64,000 bases of DNA from Aquatica leii (GCA_035610365.1 CM069436.1:64123505-64187504); one strand, 5' to 3'. Shown: positions 47,840-59,754, numbered from the stretch's first letter. The notes: generated by a model not told the origin, from the sequence alone. Made by a program: numbers and translations.

Positions 47840-48930
47840 CTGTACGAAGAAAGATTGACAAAATGACTCAGGGTGGAGAAAACTCTCTATGTGACTACTT
47901 AAAAACATTTAAATTCTTTATACAGCTTTACAAGTGAACATTACCAAAAAACAAAACTTTACTTTTAGCTTATATCAGATTTGTACTGAATTAAAAATAT
48001 TTTTTGATGTAAAAGTTGTACAACTGACTAATATTATTTCCGTTGCTACTGACGATGCTCCGGCAACGGTAGGTAGATATCGGTAAGTTGTGTCATTCAT
48101 TGACATTATTTGGTCGCAAATAACCTTAGTGAACATTTGCATTAATCACTACATTATGTCTTAAATGAAGATTGTTTGCTCAACTTTGTTTGAAAAATGA
48201 TGACTATAATCGTTTATTACTTAACACAGAAGTACGTTAGTTTTCTAAAACGGCATGTTTGAATCTTTTTTATTCGTTATTTTATTTATTGTTGAAATTC
48301 CTGGAAAGTAAAGACAATGATTTGCAGCACAATTTAATTATCTCAAAAAATGCAATTGCTTACCTATACGACTGATTTATTTGCCAGTAATTTTAAACTA
48401 CAAAGTGACATATTAAGTTTAATCAAAATTAAAAGTTTAATATCTACGTTTGTTGTAAAATTTTTGTTGCACTTTAGAAAAGTTTCCAAATTTATCAAAA
48501 TTGCAAAATAGAGATGAACATTTGTTTGTTTATTGTCAACACAGCGCTTCATTCGGATCTTAAAAGATTTGAAAACATTTTTCCCTTGAATATTCCCGAC
48601 TGGGTGTTACAAGTAGTCTAACTCAGAGCACAAATACAGATGAGTACACACTAATACAGGAGCAACTTATTGAGTTATCCACAAATGAGGATCTGAAATC
48701 AATATTGAAACGAGGATACAACTTCTGGCTACAACAACAGATCCCAATTTTATATCCAGCATTATTGGTTATTGTACAAAAGCTGTTAATTTTTTTTCCG
48801 TTTTTCTGTTTGGTAGAACATGGATTCAGAGCCATTATGAGCCTCATACAAAGAAAACCGACTAGAATTTAGTACTTGTCGGGATTTGCGAATGCTGCTC
48901 ACAAACTATAACAGTCCTAAATTCAAATTG
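47840..48930 (+). pseudogene. hAT (Charlie/ZBED5-SCAND3-like) transposase fossil
   Basis: Blocks appear in family order on the plus strand. KMTQGGENSLCDYLKTFKFF near 47858; TDDAPATVGRYR near 48048-48085 (the TDGAPAMVG box with its catalytic Asp); LLLNTEVR, a stop where Trp is expected, then FSKTACLNLFYSLF near 48215-48285, matching the HTEVRWLSKG box; LKFLESKD; FENIFPLNIPDWVLQ near 48570-48610; ELSTNEDLK, then FWLQQQIPILYPAL near 48720-48765; and LVEHGFRAIMSLIQRKPTRI near 48810-48865, the hAT C-terminal dimerisation helix. Many stops and shifts are scattered between. A GC-richer piece at 47116-47190 (GGGTCCTTGG, GGGGGTCTCTG) may be the left end of the element. Confidence 0.8.
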
Positions 48931-49159
48931 GAATTTTATACGCCAATAAGGTAGGCAACTAGCCATTAAGTATTTTGGAAACGCTCGAATTCTGATAAAA
49001 TTTCGATTCCACTTTTAATATCATTTTATGTGAGTTTTGCCAATAGTATTAAAATGAAGGTATGGGAGCATTATATGTCCTTGCTAAAATAAAGCAAATT
49101 TGAAGCCTTCTTAATTAAGCAATACCATAATTAGTCTTTGTTTAGAAATATCAGTATGC

Positions 49160-49740
49160 TATTTGGTTTGAATAAAACTATAAGCTTTCGTTTTGATTTA
49201 TTGGGTGTCCTTAAATTCATAAAAGGGGTATGTATTATTTAATGGTTAATTTGGTACCTAATCTAAACGATTCACAGCATCTAGCAACTACTACCACAAT
49301 TCGTTGTCGAATAACAACAAAAAAGAGTAATAATCAAAAGTCCGGGAATGCGAACAATGCGAGATTCGATATTGGTGACCAATTGATAACCCGTGGCTTG
49401 CTAAAATTTGAATTGCCGTTTCTTCGACGTCATAACAATTAATAAATTTTTTGAGGACAACCTTATTAACAAACAAATATATATATAAAAGAAATAAGTA
49501 TATTCCGTAAACTGAGTAAGGTCAATTAAATTATAAAATTGTAAACTGGTAAGTGGACGTTTAATTGTTTGTCATTGAGTTTTGAGTGGGATTGATGCCG
49601 ATTGATCAGCCATTGATTAGCTCTGGTTTATTTGTTTATAAATGTTGCATGATTATTAGGTTTATAATTACGTTAAAAGAGTATGTTAATGGTATTATTT
49701 GTGCACAAATAATCAGTTAATCGGTATCAAGTGCGTCACA
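49160..49740 (+). repeat. Probable 5' LTR of gypsy element 1
   Basis: The 5' LTR must end just before the primer-binding site; GTCACA at 49735-49740 is a suitable end. A TATA-like TATATATAAAAG lies at about 49478-49489. The left boundary cannot be fixed because the 3' LTR is missing. The open frame at 49230-49442 inside it is not convincing as a gene. Confidence 0.45.
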
Positions 49741-49747
49741 TAAATTT

Positions 49748-49765
49748 TGGCGCCCAACGTGGGGC
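49748..49765 (+). promoter_or_regulatory. tRNA-Lys primer-binding site
   Basis: TGGCGCCCAACGTGGGGC is an exact 18-base complement to the 3' end, including CCA, of the arthropod tRNA-Lys type whose T-arm ends GCCCCACGTTGGGCG. It primes minus-strand DNA synthesis of the retrotransposon. It sits seven bases after the probable LTR end and about 110 bp before gag. Confidence 0.85.
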
Positions 49766-49873
49766 CAGTTTCTGTCGGTTGTTTCCTGCGGACCGGTTTT
49801 GTTCGCTGTTTCCTTATTTTAATAATTTTCATTATTTTTAGAAAATAGTATTTGCAGTTGCAAATATTGTTAT

Positions 49874-51150
49874 ATGTTAACAAAGATGAAGGTAGAAAGA
49901 TTAAATCAATCGGAGCTTATTTATGAATTAAGAATTAGGGGTGTAGAACCTACTGGAAATGTAGAACAATTACGTAAGCTATTGCGAAGTAGTTTAAAAG
50001 TTGAGAAACGCGAATTTCCATCGAATCCTTATACTTTTGAGGAAGATGTTAAGGGTATTAGAGAAACAATATCACAACTGGGGGATTTGGTTGAAAACTT
50101 CGACGATTCAATTCATGGCGGGACATATAAAAAAATTGAAACTATATTCATTCACGTAGAAGGCAGGATTAAACGTTTAATCGAGGATGCTAATCGAACA
50201 GGAACTGTAGATGAGTTTACGCGTAGGATAAGTTTTCTTAAAAATTTGTTAACGTCGGCTTCAAAAAAAATTTGAGGATAGTTTGCTGTTAGTCGATAAG
50301 GATGACGAGAACGCTAATTTGGCTTGTTTTTTTACACCTGTACGCAAACAATTTACTTCAGTAGAATCTTGGTCCAGAATTAAACCTATTCATCCAAATA
50401 AATGGAATCTAAAATTCTCGGAAGTTAAATTAAGTATATCAGTAAGCGCGTTTTTAGAACGAGTGGAAGAACTACGGGTAGCTAGAAACGTTTCTTACAA
50501 GATGTTATATAATAGTGCTGTAGATTTATTTGAAGGTAAAGCGTTGGTATGGTTTAGGGCTTATACGTCGTTAGTTAGTGATTGAAACGAATTGACGAAA
50601 TTATTACGAGACGAATTTCAACCGCACGACTATAATGAAAAATGGTTAAGCGAAATTAAAAATCGTACTCAGGGTCCGGATGAATCTATTGGAGTATACG
50701 TAGCAGTAGTTCAAAGCATGTTTAATCGACTCAATGTAATAGTGCCAGATTCTTACAGATTTAAGATTTTACGTGATAATATTGCTCCCTTTTACCAGAA
50801 TAAATTAAGTTTAACTTCTGTAAACTCTATTTCGGAATTGTTAGCGTTAGGTCGTCAACTAGAAGCTCACAAAGCAACTTTAGAAAAATTTAAACCACCA
50901 CCTCGTCGTCAGTTAGGTAAACTTCTGGAACCCGATTTAGCGTATATATATCTGAAACTGTCGGTGTCGACTGTATCTTCCCGTATAATAAATTCTAATA
51001 CGGTTGGTAGGCAGTTTAAGTGTTGAAACTGTGGAGAAGCTAGTCATCTTAGTTCACAATGCAGCAAACCTTTAAAAAAACATTGTTTTCGTTGCGGAAA
51101 AGTTGATGTTAAGTCTAGGACATGCCCAAATTGTACATAGCAAAGAAATG
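49874..51150 (+). pseudogene. Gypsy element 1 gag
   Basis: Gag builds the particle. Start MLTKMKVERLNQSELIYELR at 49874; the following IRGVEPTGNVEQLRK has the look of a SAP-like N-terminal helix pair. An A8 run near 50264-50272 carries a frameshift, after which 50283-50585 and 50592-51026 are in one frame separated only by TGA at 50583, where Trp is likely. They hold the capsid boxes LFEGKALVWFRAY, LLRDEFQPHDYNEKWL and ESIGVYVAVVQSMFNRL. A zinc knuckle follows (C, stop, NCGEASHLSSQC near 51022-51063), then CFRCGKVDVKSRTCPNC. Few lesions, so comparatively young. Confidence 0.8.
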
Positions 51151-51239
51151 CCAGAAGAGGACGTTAGAAGGCCAAGCTACGGCTTCTGGTGTTCAGAAAA
51201 CCTTGGTCGCTAAATCTACAGTAGATTTTTCTTTCACAG

Positions 51240-53505
51240 CTGCAAAATGATGAACGCCCATTTTTAGAAGTTTTGATTTTTGGTAAAACATTATTAGGGT
51301 TGTTAGATTCGGGAGCTTCTCAAAGTATTTTAGGTAGTAAAGGGTGGGATATCTTAAAATGTTTAAAGTTGCCGAAGTTATTGGGCTTTTATCAGTTTCC
51401 TTGCGTTTAAATAGTAAAGTAAAAATTTTTGAGTTGTTGATCATGCCTTCTCTTCCCCATACGTTAATTTTAGGAATAGATTTTTAGAAAAGGATGGATA
51501 TTGTTCCAAATTTGGAAAAACAAAGAGTGGCATTTTCGAGATGAAGATAATAATTTTGTCGATGCAATTACATCGCATGATAATTTATCACCCGAACAGT
51601 TATGTATTTTAACGGAATTAGTTGACGAGTATTTTGGTAGTATGTAGAAAGGTGTTGGGTGCACTTAAGTAGTAGAACATAAGATTAGAACTTCTGCTGA
51701 ACTTGTACGCCAGCGTTATTATTCTGTCTCTCCGGTAATTCAAAAACTTATCAATCAGGAATTAGACCAAATGTTAAGAGATGGTATTGTTGAACTCTCA
51801 AATTCTCCGTGGGCAACCCCTATAGTTTTAGTTAAGAAATCAAATAACTCTTATAGATTTTGCGTAGATTATAGAAAATAAAATGCCGTTACGGAGCGAG
51901 ATGCATACCTTTTGTATCAGATATGTTAGACAAACTTTGAGATGCTCGTTTTGTTTCTTCTCTGGATATAAAATCTGCGTACTGGCATATTCCTTTAGAA
52001 AAAGATTCTATAAAGTATACGGCTTTTATAGTACCTAATAGAGGATTATACCATTTTAATAAATTACCTTTTGGACTACATAACGCACCAGCAACGTGGC
52101 AACGGTTTATAGACCATGTATTAGGACCGGAATTGCATCCGTTTGTTTTTGCCTATCTCGATGACGTTATTATAGTTACTAATTCTTTTGAAAAACATCT
52201 AAAGATTTTAAAAATAGTCTTTGATCAATTGCGTGTTGCCGGGTTGTCACTGAGTCGAGACAAATGTCAATTTATGAAATCTGAATTAGAATATCTAGGT
52301 TATATAGTTAGTGGCAGTGGGCTTCAGGTAGACCCAGACAAGGTATAAGCCATTCTAAGTATTCCTGTTCCGTCTTCAGTATCAGAAGTTCGTCGTATTT
52401 TAGGTATGGCTTCATGGTACCGACGTTTTGTACCTAACTTTTCGTCTATAGTGGTACCTTTAACCAAAGTTTTCAGGAAAAACTTTAAATTTGTCTGGTC
52501 CGAAGAGTGTGACATAGCATTAAGCACTATAAAAGAATTCTTAGTTTCCGCACTTGTATTGACATGTGATTTCTCTCGTCCGTTTGTTATTCAAACCGAC
52601 GCATCTAGTTACGGCTTAGGAGCGGTCTTAAGTCAAGAATCTCCTGAAAGCGATACAGTTATAAGTTATAGTAGTAAATCATTGTCAAAATCTAAACGCA
52701 ATTATTTGGTGACCGAGTTAGAATGCTTAGCAGTTTTGTGGGTTGTAGAAAAATTTCGACCTTATATTGAGGGTAGCCGGTTTAAAGCTATTAGGGACCA
52801 TTATTCGTTAGTGTGGTTAAATAAATTGCAAAATACAAGCGGTAGATTGTGTCGTTGGGCAATACGACTACAACAATATGATTTTGAGATAGTACACAGA
52901 AAAGGGAAAGATAATGTTGTGCCTGACACGCTCTCACGTTCAGTTCCTGTTTTAAATATAGTAAATTTAGATATTGGTGATAAATGGTTCGTAAACCTTT
53001 GTAAAAATGTTAGAAATAATCCTGAAAAACATCCGAATTGGAGACTCGACGGCTCTGAGTTATATAAGTATGTAACGCCGCTATTTCCAAATCTTAATGA
53101 TGAAAATTCTTGGAAATTAGTTTGTTCTTAAGTCGAAAAGAAAAGAAATTATTTATCAGAATCACGACCCGCCTACCGCAGGTCATTTGGGTGTCACAAA
53201 AACTGCTGCAAGAATTGCACAAAAGTTTTATTGGCCAAAAATGCGTTCAACGGTTGCCTGTTACGTTAGAGGGTGTTAATGGTTAGTCGTCCTCATATAT
53301 CCATGCCAAGGGAAATGATCTCAGCTGATTCAATAGGTCCTTTGCCAAGGTCTAAACGTGGTTACAGTTAAATATTTGTAGTCGCAGATTATTTTAATAA
53401 ATTTGTTTTAACTTTTTCATTACGTTCTGCTTCTAGTTTAAGTATCGTTAAGAATTTGGAAGAAAATGTTTTTTTATTATTTGGGATTCCGAAAACTATT
53501 ACATT
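51240..53505 (+). pseudogene. Gypsy element 1 pol (PR, RT, RNase H, partial IN)
   Basis: Protease: LLGLLDSGASQSILG near 51294-51335, with the DSG active site. RT: YYSVSPVIQKLINQELDQML near 51717, SPWATPIVLVKK, FCVDYRK, SLDIKSAYWHIPL, KLPFGLHNAPATWQR, and catalytic YLDD at 52154-52165. RNase H: TDASSYGLGAVLSQ near 52598, TELECLAVLW, RDHYSLVWL. 52406-53131 is open for 241 codons. Integrase: HDPPTAGHLG, then YWPKMRSTVACYVRGC near 53160-53277, a jump that loses the last zinc ligand, then SADSIGPLPRSKRGY and FVVADYFNKFV with the first catalytic Asp. Homology stops at about 53505 before the second Asp. Stops at several points. No envelope gene or 3' LTR. Confidence 0.85.
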
Positions 53506-54696
53506 GAACCGGACATAAATACGCTCATAAAAACTCATCAGGTTTATCCCAGTCATTCAATTCAATTTTTTGTGTATGTGTAAACAAAAGTTATAATTTA
53601 ATAAATACCTCTTCAACAAAATGTTTTATTTTTACGTCATCACTTACCATTCAAAACATCAAAGCTAAATTTGTAATTTTTGTATTGTGCATTTATGTAC
53701 GTTTTTTCACTCAGTGGTGCGTGAGAAAGTTTTGACTACGAAAAGGAGCCAAAATAATTTATGAACCATTGTTGTAGATAATAGATAAAAAACCATTTTA
53801 ATCAATAACACATAAAAATTAAAAAAATTATTTCAACATGTTTTTACTCAAACTAATTAATATTTATTCTTACAATTAAATAAAAAAGAAAAACGAACAA
53901 TGCTAATACTGTTTGAACTAAACGTAATACGTAATAATGTTTGTATTAATGTTATTTTGTAAAAAAATATTTGCATTTATTGTTTTTAAATTTTTGTAAA
54001 AATTTTTTTGCTTAGCTTTTATTTTTTTAATTATATCTACTTAATTAAGAACATAATACATCAAAATTGAACTAAAAACGTTACGTTGTAATATTATAAG
54101 ATATCTATTTTGTAAAGTCTACTAAAAGTTAACAAGAAACCATATATTGTATTTTATACAAAGAAGACAAAATTTCTTGACTAATATTACAATTACAACT
54201 TTTGCTAATAATAAAGTTTTTAATTATTAAATATAAAAATTGGTTATAAGACAATACAGAATACGAAACAATGAAAAACAGTTAATATACAAAATAATCA
54301 GTTTTAATAAACTATTTTTTTGTAAAATATTAATATAATTATATAAACTTTATCTATACTTCTTAATTTTTATCTTTCTGTAAATAAATGTTTAATTATC
54401 TAAATTATAAGAATTAGAATTACAAAAATCATAGTAGAGTAAGATTAAAAATGCTTGTTTAGTGAAAATTGCGTTTGTTTAGTGTATTTATAAATGCATT
54501 TGCAAAAAAATCAAAAATGACAATTTTTGTGAAATTTGCATTTGTCTATGTCCGAATGTAAGCTGCGATTATAACTACTTCGCTTAAATTTATTACTTGA
54601 TACGGCCCAATTTGAACTTATTTGAATGATCCCAGTAATTTTTCCTTCAATTTTGCGTTTCAACGTCAGATCTAAATTTTATTATAGTTTATATTA
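53506..54696. other. AT-rich stretch without recognised genes
   Basis: Begins where gypsy element 1 is cut off. Nothing assignable on either strand. Confidence 0.5.
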
Positions 54697-54798
54697 TACA
54701 GTGTGGTAATAAAATAAAAAAATTTCCTCATGTGTTCTTAGTTTATCATCATATCCAACCATTATTAAAATTTTTTCCCGTTCAGTGAAACGAGCCAT
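54696..54798 (-). pseudogene. Transposase N-terminal remnant in the Tc1-like element
   Basis: On the minus strand a frame starts at 54798 with MARFTEREKILIMVGYDD, then KLRTHEEIFLFYYHTV, and stops in the terminal repeat after about 34 codons. The sequence resembles the helix-turn-helix start of transposase-associated DUF4817-type proteins. The open frame runs directly into the terminal repeat, which implies the rest of the gene was deleted down to the end. A role as a short DNA-binding peptide is conceivable but unsupported. Confidence 0.5.
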
Positions 54799-55352
54799 TT
54801 TTTGTTACCGGCAAAAATAATCTGCTTTTAAAAAACTTGCTAAATGCTTCTTTCACACTCCCATTAAATCAAGTGATGTTTTTAAAGAGTCAAGTTTACG
54901 AGTAATTTTTGTTTTATCCGTTAAAAATGATACAGACGTAATAACAACAATTTGTAAAAACGCACATTACTTCTGAACTTGAGTGTAAAAAGTGTTTACA
55001 CTCGCATCGGTTAGTGTCAAGTGGTTAACGGAGCGCAGTTTGAACATTTGCGCTAAATTTTGTTTGTTTTTAAGGTTTAATTATAATTTTCGTCCCAAAA
55101 AAATAGTTTTCTAAGGTACCAATTTTTACACCATAGTGTAAGTAATTGGACCATCTAATAAAAAACTGCAAAAAAATTGGTGTTGTCAGTGATAAAACCA
55201 ATGATGACGTCATTGTGCAAAAAAAACATGACGTCATAAGTAAAATTATTATGTTAATTAAAAAGTATAATTGACCTGTCTGAGCGTTTTGTTTGAAAAC
55301 ATTAAATAACGCAATTATAAATATTGTTCTTTTACTTTATCACCACACTGTA
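54697..55352 (-). mobile_element. Tc1/mariner-type deletion derivative, 652 bp
   Basis: Ends CAGTGTGGTAATAAA (54699) and its complement TTTATCACCACACTG (ending 55350) form a terminal inverted repeat of about 15 bp with one mismatch, flanked on both sides by TA, the target duplicated by Tc1/mariner elements. The interior is mostly non-coding. A perfect hairpin GAGTGTAAA/TTTACACTC lies at about 54981-55003. One end keeps the first codons of a transposase-like frame on the minus strand, so this is an internally deleted, non-autonomous copy. Confidence 0.75.
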
Positions 55353-56880
55353 TATAGTTAAATTCTAAAAAAAAGATTTTTATAAAACTGTTAATATTGA
55401 TACCATATTTAATAAAAACAAGACAGTTTGCATAAACAATCCTATGATGTAATTAGAACTTGACTTTTTGTGTCTTATTTTGAGGAAACTTTGCAATTTT
55501 AACAGTGGCAACTACATGTTATTATGTCAAAGCAAAATTATTAATAAATAACAAGTTCTCTAAAATACTACAGTCTATTAAAGAAAAATAGAATATTTAT
55601 GATACAGAGTAAATTACTATAAAATAAATCAAATCAATAAAATAAAACTAATAAAAAACAAATACTAAATTTAAAAAATATAAATTAAAGAAGACGTATA
55701 GACAAAAAAACATAAAATATAAATATATATTTTTTAATAAGAAAAGGTTAATATTAAATATAGAGTTTGGTACTAAAGACCAACTTTCTCTATCCTGCAA
55801 TTAAGCAGACAAGTGAAACTATTTCTAAATTGATTTCTGAAAAAAATACTAATTTTAATAAAACTAACACAAAATACAAATAAAAGTTTTTTTTAATGCA
55901 ACCCAGTTTACCACCACTATAACTCTTCCACTTTAACTTGCGCTATTAACTGCGAGTTTTTAGTTTGTGGTTCTTGTCTAAACTTTTAAGCACAATCACG
56001 TAGTTGCCGTCTACAAGCTGCATGCCAGACAATTGTTTGAAGTTTCTAGGGCACTTTAAATGGTATATTATAATCGAGTACGGCGTACAAAGTGTACTCA
56101 TAATAAATTGCATGTATGACACGTGTTTAATAAAAAATTATAAACATAGTACATAACGCTTCAGATATTGTCTACATATCGTACTGTCTTTTTTAATTTA
56201 CTCAAAGAAATAACTACAGCAGTATAAACGTTGCGCATTCAAACTATTGTTTAAATATCACTTGACTTTAAAATGCTTTAAACAAACTTTATTGTAACAA
56301 TAAAAATAAAACTGTAAAAAAAACCTGTATAACTTTTAATTAATGAATTTTAAATTCTACAAATATTTCAAAACTACAAGCTTTTAATGTTTTTGTTACT
56401 AAACAACACAATTTTTTGCTGATAAAAGATTACTAATTAATACAATAAACTTTAAAACCGGTGTCAAAGACATTGAAATATATAATATATCTTGTTCATT
56501 TGTGTTTGAAATGTAAAATTAAATGCATTTCTTGATAAAAACTTCCTTTTTGTAATAATTAATCAGAATTTTTGTAAAAGGAAGACGTCAATCACACTGC
56601 TACAGATAACAATAATATGGTCAACTAAAGCTAAAAATAATTACGATATGTACATCACTGTAAGTAAATTTTAGTAGCTATTAATTTAAATAGCAGTTTT
56701 ACATAAGACAATTAAAAATTAATTATGAGTTGTATTTTAAACATTCGTCAATTTTTTAAAGGTTTTATAAAAATTATAAATTACTATTTAATAATAATTT
56801 GTATACAGTGAAATCTTTTATAGCAAACACCGGAACACAGACGCTTACATGTTTTTTTTTTTCTGATTAATAGCAATGTG
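55353..56880. other. AT-rich stretch without recognised genes
   Basis: No motif found on either strand. Confidence 0.5.
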
Positions 56881-56903
56881 ATAAAGTGTAGATAGCAATT
56901 TAT

Positions 56904-57390
56904 ATGTCGACGTCGGATATAAACAAAAAAACAAAGAAAAGGCAAATGGCTATTTTGATAAATTTAATTGGCAAAGAAGCAATGAAAATTTTTAACATAT
57001 TTGAGTGTGCTGAAAATGAAGATTACGACATTGCAAACATGTTAAACAAGTTCGGGGCCTACTGCAACCCAAAAAAATTTGTTGCACACAAGATACCTGT
57101 TCTACAATAGAAAACAAGAAAAAGATAAAACGTATGACAACTTTTTGCTAGATGTCAAAATGTTTGTCAAAGATTATGAATTTAGGAATTTGAAAAAATG
57201 GTACGAGATAAAGTAGTTATACAACAACAATAAAGACAACCAAGATCGAATGGAAACAATTAAAATTGTCATGGTCAGAAATAGAACGTTATAAAAGAAG
57301 TCAAGTTACAAGGACAAAAGAACGATAAACCAAACAAAAAAAAGTAGCTGCAGAAGGAAGTAAGCAACAGTCTGATTTATAATTTAAAGT
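56904..57390 (+). pseudogene. Gypsy element 2 gag
   Basis: 68 open codons (56904-57110) read KKRQMAILINLIGKEAMKIF then a DYDIANMLNKFGAYCNPKK piece, the capsid pattern of mag-like gypsy elements. In the next frame HKIPVLQ overlaps FYNRKQEKDKTYDNFLLDVK and DYEFRNL, matching the F..R.Q..gE....Y...L......C.F box. It begins element 2, whose pol lies 1.2 kb further right after inserted DNA. Confidence 0.65.
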
Positions 57391-57403
57391 GAAATCTATA
57401 TAC

Positions 57404-57600
57404 AATCCTAAGTTTGAATCTTACCTACGACGATTTTTTTTAGAAAAAAATTCCATATCTTGAAGGGAAAGCAACATACGTTAAAAAAATTTCTCTATAT
57501 TTTTTTGACTTGTTTTCATTGTGTGTCCAGGAAATTTGGAAGTGTACAGATTAACATAGGAAATTAGAAAATTTTGATTCATATGTCCCCAAAGTGTTTT
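57404..57600 (+). repeat. SINE-like repeat, plus copy
   Basis: 57424-57475 is the reverse complement of the core at 29228-29275. AGTTTGAATC just before it (57411-57420) stands in the B-box position. The insertion lies between gag and pol remnants of gypsy element 2. Confidence 0.5.
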
Positions 57601-58630
57601 TTTTAATATTTCCAGTATCAGAACATATCACAATGTGTACCATAAAACGTTTTGCCTAATAATTTTCAAAATTTAATAACAATTATTAAAAATATTTTTT
57701 AAAATGTATCGCGTGGTAAAAAACTTAGTTTAAAATACGGATGTAAATAACACATGAGCGCCGCGACGTACGAAGGTTCAAATCCCAATGCGGTTAATGT
57801 TTTGTTAATTATATTATTATTTTAAATTAACGATGATTAATTTTTATCAATAAAAAGACATAATTCAACGTGTTAATTGTTTTTATTAAAGTCATAATGG
57901 ATTTAAGTCTACGGTTAACTGATAAAATTGAATACAATTAAGTAAAAGCAAAATTATACGATACTATTAAGTAGTACACACAAAGCTGACATAATTAACT
58001 AAAGAATACAATCACGAAAAAAATATACGCTATGCTAAATAAGATGCATAAAACTGATTGACTAATTACTAAAGTAACAAACTAATAAGCAACTTAAACC
58101 ATGCTTAGACTTTATAAAATATGTAAGACATCATTCGTCATTTCTGATTTACTAAATGAGGTGGACTTTACACGTTACATCTCCCTGCGACAACGTGTGT
58201 AGAGACAAAATGACAGCCCCTCTTAATTTACCAAAAAGTAAACGATAAAGTGATGGCGCAATTTTAGATGCTCTCATACCTGGAACGTCGTGTAATTAAG
58301 CAAATTATTTAATCTGTTTAATACTTGAATAAGTTTTTCCCAGCACATCCGCTAAAAGCGTTTTCGAAATAACCACCAAAGAAAATTCAACAGAATAAAA
58401 ACTACTTACATTTAGCGCATTAGCCCTAATACGACGTTTAACAGCGATTACGAAAAAGTTAAAGAAGAATATTGGAAGCTTAACAGTAATATTGCGTTTA
58501 TCCCCACTCGTAAAAGTCATTTAAAAACCAGTAACGGCGCGCAAACCAGTGCAACCGTTAATTTTAATTAAAAATAATATTTTTTGACAAATATGAAATA
58601 ACGACGTGTAACACTTTATTTAGAAACTTA
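57600..58630. other. Unassigned insert between gypsy-2 gag and RT
   Basis: Contains an exact Pol III B box, GGTTCAAATCC, at 57775-57785 without a clear A box, and a GC-richer patch at 58140-58290. On the minus strand that patch reads LHDVPGMRASKIAPSLYRLL and onward without a stop for about 45 codons; I do not recognise it. The protease of gypsy element 2 should lie here but was not found. Confidence 0.35.
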
Positions 58631-58631
58631 C

Positions 58632-59460
58632 AAACTTAATGCCGACTTAGATACTCTATTGGATGTAAATATTGTAAAAAATGGAGGAGCCTACAAAATG
58701 TGTAAATTGACTTATCATCTAGTTAAAAAGTCGAATAGTAGTTTAAGGATTTGTTTAAATTCTCAAATGCTAAATAAAGCTATTTTAAAAGAATATTATA
58801 GCACTCCATCATTAAATATTTTAACTTTTAAATTAAATCAAACAATTTTTTTTAGTAGGTTTAAAAGGTGAATTTTTGTAAATAGAATTAGATAGTAAGA
58901 GTCAGAATTTGTGTACGTATTGTTTTAAAAAGTAAAGTACTTCAAACATATAATAAAAAAAAATTATTGGTGATATTGATAATGAGTTTATTTACTTAGA
59001 TGTTTTGTTTATATTTACAGAAACTATTAAAGAACATGACAGAATTAAAAAAAAAAAAGTATTGAATAAAGCAAAACAAAATGACGTTAAATTTAACAAA
59101 ACAAAATTTTAACGTAGAGTTGAAAACGTGACTTATTTATGTATTTAGTGATGGTATAATTAAGCCTGATTTAGATCTTAACCAAGTCATAGAGAAATAT
59201 GTCATTCCCTAAAATTAAATGAAATCTAATTAACTACATGCAAGATTGTGTATCAAGTTTCTTAGAGATTTCATCATCATTGAAAAAATTACTAAAAAAA
59301 TAGAGAATTTGCATAGTTTAATGTTTATACTAATGTATAAACAAAAGCAAAGAATAACAGTCTCTAGTGCTGATTTGATACTGATAAAAAAATTCTGGTT
59401 CAAGCAGATGCTAGTAGGAATGGGACAGATTGTGCTCTCTCGCAAGAAGTCAAATCAGTA
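58632..59460 (+). pseudogene. Gypsy element 2 reverse transcriptase and RNase H start
   Basis: Plus-strand pieces of mag-like pol. LTYHLVKKSNSSLRICLNSQ near 58695-58755, LNKAILKEYYSTPSLNIL, NQTIFFS near 58830; FIYLDVLFIFTETIKEHD near 58985-59040, where the catalytic YxDD box reads YLDV; VLNKAKQNDVKFNKTKF; DGIIKPDLDLNQVIEKY near 59150; then ILVQADASRNGTDCALSQE near 59393-59448, the start of RNase H. Several stops and shifts; the RT active site is lost. Confidence 0.75.
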
Positions 59461-59499
59461 TGTTTTTTATCTAAGTGTTAAAGTAATTATAAAATAAAT

Positions 59500-59705
59500 T
59501 ATAGTAGAATTTCGGTTTCCACGGATTGCATTCGTAATACATTATTCCATTCTGGTATTTGCGTGTTGTTGAGCTTTAGTCACACGTCGCAGTGGATATT
59601 TTCAAATCCCGGAACAAATTGATTGATTGCGTCGTGAAGTCTCACTTTTATAGACCAACCTCCGATGGATAGAATTGGTTTCCAAATCTCCGGTAAACAA
59701 AAACT
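59500..59705 (-). other. GC-rich island with minus-strand frame inside gypsy-2
   Basis: About 200 bp of markedly higher GC interrupts the RNase H of gypsy element 2. On the minus strand it reads LPEIWKPILSIGGWSIKVRL, then a HDAINQFVPGFENIHCDV piece, a stop, and LKLNNTQIPEWNN, about 65 codons with one stop. I do not recognise a family. It could be a captured exon, another retroelement piece, or chance. The interrupted RNase H resumes at about 59755. Confidence 0.3.
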
Positions 59706-59754
59706 ATAATTTCAGTTAGTATTAAAAGAGTTTTGATTAATTCATTAATACACA

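Noticed and set aside
49230-49442. 70-codon open frame upstream of gypsy gag
   Set aside because: It lies inside the probable 5' LTR and shows no known domain.
57775-57785. Exact Pol III B box as evidence of a tRNA gene
   Set aside because: No A box, acceptor stem or anticodon arm can be drawn around it, so it is not a tRNA gene; at most a SINE scrap.
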